This document shows, one piece after another, positions 58,857-64,000 of a stretch of 64,000 bases of DNA. The notes under the pieces are model-generated. The model was not told the DNA's origin. It saw nothing but the letters and a program-made list of their open reading frames with translations, and made no database searches. Where the stretch lies: NCBI GenBank assembly GCA_009739215.1, contig VSJF01000004.1, positions 744,001 to 808,000 of the forward strand, read 5' to 3'. Made by a program: the position numbers and the translations under genes. The stretch comes from Floccularia luteovirens. Its lineage: Eukaryota > Basidiomycota > Agaricomycetes > Agaricales > Squamanitaceae. The stretch's first letter is position 1. Each line of letters opens with the position of its first letter.

Positions 58857-60343
58857 ATGAACAACCGGAAACAATCTCCACAAAAGACAGATAGCACAGC
58901 TACAAAGGATGCACCAGGCAACACCAAGGAAGCCACAGATCTCCTCCTCGTTGTGTATATTCATGGCTTCAAAGGAACAGATGAGACATTTGCAGGTTTC
59001 CCTGAACGCCTACGGCACGTCCTTTCAGAAACCATTTCTGATGTTGTCGTACAGTCTGTCATATTTCCCGCCTATGAGGTATCCAAGGTCTCATTTTGTA
59101 AACGCTATTATACATTGACACAATGTGACAGACCAAGGGAAAATTAGTAAACCTCTATCATATCACATCCACGACATTCATATTGACCTAGAGTATTGGC
59201 CAGGAAGAGGCTATTGTGCGTTTCGCAGACTGGCTTACTACTTTGACTGTTGAAAGGGAGGTTGCTTCAGGTGGAGGTGCTGGGAGTGCCAAAATCATAC
59301 TGTGTGGACATAGGTAAGTATGAATTCATGGTGTCTATGAGTGTCATACAAGATTATGTCGTAGCATGGGTGGGCTAGTAGCTGCTGATACTCTTCGTGA
59401 ATTCGTCAAGACAAGATCAGATAAAACATGTCCTCTCTGGCCGAAAATCATAGCATGTATAGCATTCGATACACCTGTATGATGTGCACCGCCTAGACAT
59501 TGTTAGTTTTGCCTGACCACTTCTACTTGCCAACAGTATCTTGGTCTACACCCATATGTGGTCAAGAATAGCGTTACTAGAGCAGCAGAATACGCGAATA
59601 CTGCGAAGACTGTAGGATCCGCCCTCTTCGGTTCTCTCGCTGGTTTAGGTGCAAAGAAAACTGCGGATGCAGCTGTTGCAACCCCAAGTATTCTGAACAA
59701 TCAACCGCCACCCGCTCCACAAATAGGGTGGGGTAAATGGGCAGCTCCAGCAGCTTTTGCTATAGGAGGCGCCATGTTAGCTGGCGCAGCGGCTGGAGGG
59801 GCATATCATCAACGAGACACTTTAGGACAGGGGTACGCTTGGGCTATGGATCACATGAAATATGTAGGTAACCTTTGGGACGAAGATGATCTCAAACGAC
59901 GTTTGGAAGATTTAATTGATATAGAGGAACAAGAGGGTGTGATTTTTAGAAAGTTTGCCGTCGTCTTCATATCAGCTTTTTCCTGACTGACTTCTGAATA
60001 TAGCTTCTATACATTCTTACCTCCTTCTCCGCCTGCGTTTCTAACACCTCGCACATTTGTTGTCCTTCCAAAGCAAAGCGCCCGTTCATATCCACATTTC
60101 ATACAAGCCAAGAATGGACTTGCTCCTGATGAACTCAAAGCACACACGGGAATGTTCACAAGCCGGACGAATGATGGGTACTATGAATTGGGTCTTGCAA
60201 CCGCCAAATTCATCCGAGAAGCAATCATGCTTGGCAGAGGTGTTTTCGAGCATGACAATAATCAGCCCATTTCTGTCAACGAGACAGAAGAATCCTCACA
60301 TAGCTCAAAATCAGAGGAGAAAGAGGCCACACAAATCCTTTAG
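58857..60343 (+). CDS. Alpha/beta hydrolase, DUF676 lipase-like
   Basis: This is a serine hydrolase of the DUF676/PGAP1-like fold, of a kind often annotated in fungi as a putative lipase. After a short polar N terminus (ATG 58857, MNNRKQSPQKTD) comes the first strand and oxyanion region LLLVVYIHGFKGTDETFAGF, then SVIFPAYE and, after introns, EEAIVRFADWLTTLTVERE. The nucleophile elbow AKIILCGHSMGGLVAADTLR (GHSMGG) follows, then IIACIAFDTP, YLGLHPYVVKN (commonly near the catalytic Asp/His) and an Ala/Gly-rich segment (WAAPAAFAIGGAMLAGAAAG) that may insert in a membrane. An LDxL-like helix, FIQAKNGLAPDELKAHTGMF and a Ser/Glu-rich tail end the protein. Introns at about 59083-59133, 59186-59198 or later, 59313-59364, 59475-59535 and 59948-60003; the first pair is uncertain. 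About 390 residues. Confidence 0.82.
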
Positions 60344-60505
60344 TGTAGAGAACAAGAACCATGGTACACAATAATAATTTCTACGCATCCGGTCATCTAA
60401 CTACATGGAACTAGGTTTTAGGGAGAGTTGCATCGCGTATGCATCTTCTCCATCTGCATCTATATTTGTTTGTTCAGCATAATGGGGTTTGTGTGGACTT
60501 CACTA

Positions 60506-61143
60506 TTACTCACAATACTTTTTCTCGATATCTTTAACCGTGAATCCAAGTGTATCCCTGTATAAACTTAACGCAGCTCTATTTGATTTGCGAACATGCA
60601 ATGAAACATGGGAAGCCTTATAGATGGTAGCCATGGCTTGTTCTAGTAACAGACAGTAAATAAGAATTCTCCTGATAAGTAGAAAAAAACATACGTGATT
60701 GTAACATCAGCTTTTTGGCAAGTCCTAGCCGTCGATACGTTCGTAAAACAGAAATAGATGTGACGTGGCCATGGGGCTCTTCACCTTCCTCCATGTCCTC
60801 CTCCCTTGAGAAGAATCAGAAACTTGTGCAGGTGTAGGATTACTTCCGTCAACACACATCTTTGCTAAGATATATCCAACGATCCGGCCTTTATGATCTT
60901 CCGCAACATATGACAGTGAGGGCCATGTCATTGCATGATACAAGTCTACAAAAGTTGACTATATCCAGTCAAGTAGTGCCGCAAGGTGACGACTCACAAT
61001 ATTTCATTGTATAGTTTTCTGGCAAGTTTTGTAAATTACAAGCCTGCATACTCATCAAATCATCTACCTAACAGTTACGTTAGCACTTGTTCTCTGCTTA
61101 AATAAAGCTGACTTTGTCGTACCCGAACAGGTCGCACATTCAT
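60506..61143 (-). CDS. ARD1: N-terminal acetyltransferase A catalytic subunit (NAA10/ARD1)
   Basis: This is the catalytic subunit of NatA, a GNAT enzyme that acetylates nascent protein N termini at the ribosome with NAA15. The first exon (ATG 61143) gives MNVRPVR before a GTACGA donor. Then come [40 protein letters not shown] and VGYILAKM. An intron (GTGTGT..TCAAG, about 60796-60863) joins this to [20 protein letters not shown] and [17 protein letters not shown], the acetyl-CoA loop R/Q-x-x-G-x-A. The end reads [20 protein letters not shown] and [20 protein letters not shown]. The order is the same as in other NAA10 proteins. About 155 residues, so the long flexible tail of animal NAA10 is missing. 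Confidence 0.92.
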
Positions 61144-61495
61144 TGTGGTTGGACAGTTGGCCTCTTGGACAGGGGGCTCTAATAATTTGAATCTGCGGAA
61201 TTTGTTCTGGTCAAAATTTGGTTTGTTTATCTCCGAGGGCTCAAGTCAACAAACACTGCTTTAATTATTGGTGTAGACACATAGTCGTGACCCCTCGTCT
61301 TATCACATACATTAAAGCGACGAGATTGAAGGCAATAGCAATGGTTAACCATTCACGAAAAAAATATGGAGGATTGTATACTAACTACGCTATTCCCAGG
61401 CTTTGAGAACACCTGGAGTGACCCAAAACGCACGCTCGACATTACCTGCTTCGTCCTCTTCAGTCGGGCAGACATCTACCACACCTGCCCACCAA

Positions 61496-61958
61496 ATGCC
61501 ACCTGAATTGGAACGAACTCTTTCCCTTCTTTCTTCGCATCGCACTGTCCTTGGCTATCTCCTCGTGACGCGTGGGCTTCATCCTAGCATCATCCGCCAC
61601 ACAGGAGCCATCTTCGAAGGTGACCAAGGGCGACGTTATGCTGCTGTCATCGCTCGGATCGTCGAGAGTGTACAGAATGGGCTCGAGGAAATTAAAGGAG
61701 ATGATACACCCAGTGCCCTTATAGGTACTGAAAGTGATTCCGTATGTATTTCATGACCTTTGTGTTCGTGATTTATGACTGAGTTTGAGAGAATCAGGAT
61801 GATTTGCGGTTCATGCGGATACGGACAAGAAAGCATGAGCTGATGATTTCTCCTGGTAGGTCTCATCAATCATACGGATTCCAGTTTTTCGTTCTGATCT
61901 GTGGGGGATACAAGACGATAGATATGTACTCGCGGTACTTCATGATCCAGCATCATAA
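61496..61958 (+). CDS. Roadblock/LC7-type dynein light chain
   Basis: This is a small roadblock-domain protein, most likely the dynein light chain that binds the intermediate chain. The ATG at 61496 gives MPPELERTLSLLSSHRTVLG, then YLLVTRGLHPSIIRHTGAIF, GRRYAAVIARIVESVQNGLE and, after an intron at about 61743-61799, DDLRFMRIRTRKHELMISP. A second intron (GTAGGT..ACAAG, about 61858-61913) joins to DDRYVLAVLHDPAS and a stop at 61956-61958. This is the full alpha-beta roadblock fold, about 115 residues. The open frame continues upstream to a CCCAG acceptor at about 61399, so an additional 5' exon adding a Ser/Thr-rich leader is possible. Confidence 0.88.
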
Positions 61959-62425
61959 TTTTCCTTTATCTGTCTCCGAATGTCCTTAGACAGTGCCACA
62001 CTCAGAACGTTGACTGAATTAGGTCGCCGTGTTATTCAGTGCACCACAAACTTCCTGAAAGTTTTGAAAATTGCACTCCAAAATGCATCTTCAGCATAGC
62101 ATATGCGAGAAGTTTCGGTGCACCCCTTACCATATGTATGATTCATTCTGAAGGTGTTCTGATCTCACGTGTATTGGTAGAAAATATGACTTTACTTTTA
62201 AGTCAAAGAAATGATTGAGGTTAGGTTCATATTCATAATGAGTTCTATTTATTGCAGGAGGTAAAGGAATACAGATAGAATGAGGTGTTACATCACTGAT
62301 CTTGAGGATGACACTAGAAACAACAAATTTTATGGTGGTGATGATAGATGATTCGATGACTGAAATGAAATGGAAAAAAGGAACTGCGATCGCTGTCCGA
62401 GTAAAAATGCACGAATTTTTGTGGT
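61959..62425. other. Convergent 3' spacer
   Basis: The 467 bp between the stops of the roadblock and GRR1 genes contain a CACGTG at about 62167 and short imperfect repeats around GTGCACC, but no gene or RNA that I recognise. Confidence 0.35.
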
Positions 62426-64000
62426 TCATCGAGTGTATGGCCCATTTCTAGAACCGCTGGCAACATTAGAGTCACTACGTCCATCCCTGGAACCGGTACT
62501 GTGCCGACCAAACAAGAATGCATTTGCATAATGTTCGGCAGCGTTCAGAGTATCTCGTATGCTCCGTTTGACACTTCTACCTCTTCCTTCCTCGTTACCA
62601 ACATTTGCAGCAGGTTCTTGTATCTCCTCCGTATTTCTAATATTCCCTCCTAAAGCTGACGGGACCGAAGCCTGCTGTAATTCTCTACTTGATGGGGTTG
62701 GTTCACTATCTACGGACATTGGTTCATGGTACGGCCAGAGTGGTCCACTTCCAGGTCTCCGGGAAACGTGTGCGTTTGGAGCAGGGGTCATATTGGGTGG
62801 CGGAGTGAAGATAGTGGGGTGATGGTTCTCTAACAGCATTCCTTGTATGCTATGTGAGGTCGAAGCTCTGTTAAAACCAGTTCCGGAAACAGCAGAAGCC
62901 CCCTGAGCACCACGTCCATGTCCAATTTCGGCGAAATTTAGGTCTGGAGTCAAGGTTCCTGTATCGCGAGGGGCGAGGATCATTGGTGTTCCGTCATGAT
63001 ATTGACGAAAAAAGCCTGCGCCATTTGAGCTATTGACCAAACCATTACGGTTAGGTACTACATCGCTGGAAGGCAATACAGGAGATTCGACAATAGGCAA
63101 CAGGTCTGCTACTGTGTATCCTTGGATACGACGAGATGAACTTGCGACGGGCATTGAAGTAGTGTGAAATTGCGTATTGATTCGGGGAGTAGCACTTTGC
63201 AGATTGATTGCAGGTACATTTTCAGATGGGTTTTGGATTGCAGTGGGATTAACAGTCATTCTATTTGCACGATCACGTTGAAAAACATATTCGTGAGGGC
63301 GTGGTTGGTTTGCTGGGCTGAAAGTGGCTTGTCGAGGGCCATGACCCCGGCGAATTGACATATTTGTGTTCATCTGTTGAGCCAGATAATCCTCGTCTTC
63401 GTCACCCTCACCACCAGTTTCCGGATCTGGAGTGTCTTCGTGGTACACATCTTGATCGTATTCATCTTCTTCATATTCAGTATCATCAGTTCCATTCATC
63501 TCAGTGATGCGATCAAAAAGTTCCGTGAGGTAAGCTCTAAGCTGTGAAACTCCCTTCCCTGAGTAAACACAGAATGCCTGACGTTGGGCTGTATTGAACT
63601 CCTGAACGACAATATATGAGCATATAGCGAGTAAAAGAATCAAGATACACGTACTCTAGGTGCTTCACGACAGAATTTTTGTAATTCATGTTGTCGGAAT
63701 GCTGGAACTCCTGTCAAACTCAAATGGGTGAGCTTGTGCAGTTTCAGGAGTAGGAAGTGGATCGCCATGACAGATATCTGATCACAGTAGGATAGATGAA
63801 TTCGTTCGAGAGTAGCATGCCGTTCGGCCAATGAGTAGATAGCTTCATCTGTCAAATTATTGACTCTGACAAGGCCGACCCGTCTAAGTTTCGGCAACGC
63901 TGAAAGCTCAAACACAGACATGTCGGTCAGCAATGTGCAATCTGTAATCAACTGTGAACTATAAAAATTAACTGAAAGAAGAATATGTACGCACTTGCGA
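62426..64000 (-). CDS. GRR1: GRR1-type SCF F-box/LRR protein, C-terminal part only
   Basis: This is the substrate adaptor of SCF(Grr1), which targets cyclins and nutrient-signalling regulators. The window holds only the last repeats and tail; the F-box lies beyond the right edge. The exon at about 63648-63945 reads CTLLTDMSVFELSALPKLRR, VGLVRVNNLTDEAIYSLAER, LERIHLSYCDQISVMAIHFL and LTHLSLTGVPAFRQHELQKF. The final exon begins EFNTAQRQAFCVYSGKGVSQ and has an acidic stretch (EYEEDEYDQDVYHEDTPD). A long disordered Ser/Pro/Asn-rich tail follows, ending GSRNGPYTR at 62426. A donor (GTGCGTACA) at about 63995 shows that another exon continues to the right. The layout of repeats, CREAP-like junction and acidic tail matches fungal GrrA proteins. 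Confidence 0.9.

Overview
The window is nuclear DNA from a filamentous basidiomycete, most likely a mushroom-forming agaricomycete. Nearly every gene is broken by short introns (about 48-100 nt) with GT..AG borders and CTAAC/CTGAC-like branch points. Many families are typical of that class: F-box/LRR proteins, a KRE6/SKN1-type GH16 protein, a Yvc1-like channel and a fungus-type LEU2. There are no bacterial operons, CRISPR arrays, rRNA or convincing tRNA genes, and no intact transposon. Coordinates for spliced genes run from start codon to stop codon and include introns. Exon joins were inferred by eye from splice signals and frame continuity.

Left part (1-14.3 kb): a disordered unknown protein running off the left edge (-), a membrane-anchored short-chain dehydrogenase (+), a gene-poor stretch with possible remnants of small genes (4.9-7.1 kb), an unknown basic nuclear-type protein (-), a mitochondrial PP2C of the pyruvate dehydrogenase phosphatase type (+), a ubiquitin-specific protease (-) and a four-finger C2H2 protein (-). 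A gene-poor stretch follows (14.3-17.0 kb).

Middle (17-38 kb): F-box/LRR-like protein (+), glycogen branching enzyme (+), LEU2 (-), NOB1 (+), ARPC3 (-), Yvc1-like vacuolar channel (+), GINS subunit PSF2 (-), haspin kinase (+), KRE6/SKN1-like glucan protein (-), F-box protein (+), a decayed kinase-like fragment (-) and a small two-helix membrane protein (-).

Right part (38-64 kb): two RhoGEFs converging tail to tail, a GRR1-like LRR protein with no F-box (-), a small membrane protein (+), a tandem amidohydrolase (-), a REB1/TTF1-like Myb protein (-), a CCDC97-family protein (-), a C2H2 protein (+), a DUF676/lipase-like hydrolase (+), NAA10/ARD1 (-), a roadblock/LC7 dynein light chain (+), and the C-terminal part of the true GRR1 orthologue (-), cut by the right edge.

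The genes mostly alternate strand, giving compact divergent promoters (144-400 bp) and close convergent ends (about 90-390 bp). Most are housekeeping genes. The more unusual items are the F-box-less GRR1 paralogue near GRR1, the convergent RhoGEF pair, the amidohydrolase with a metal-ligand-less second half, the haspin with Gln in place of the catalytic-loop Asn, the relic of a fungal kinase-like gene, and several genes I could not identify. I saw no clear new multi-gene system.
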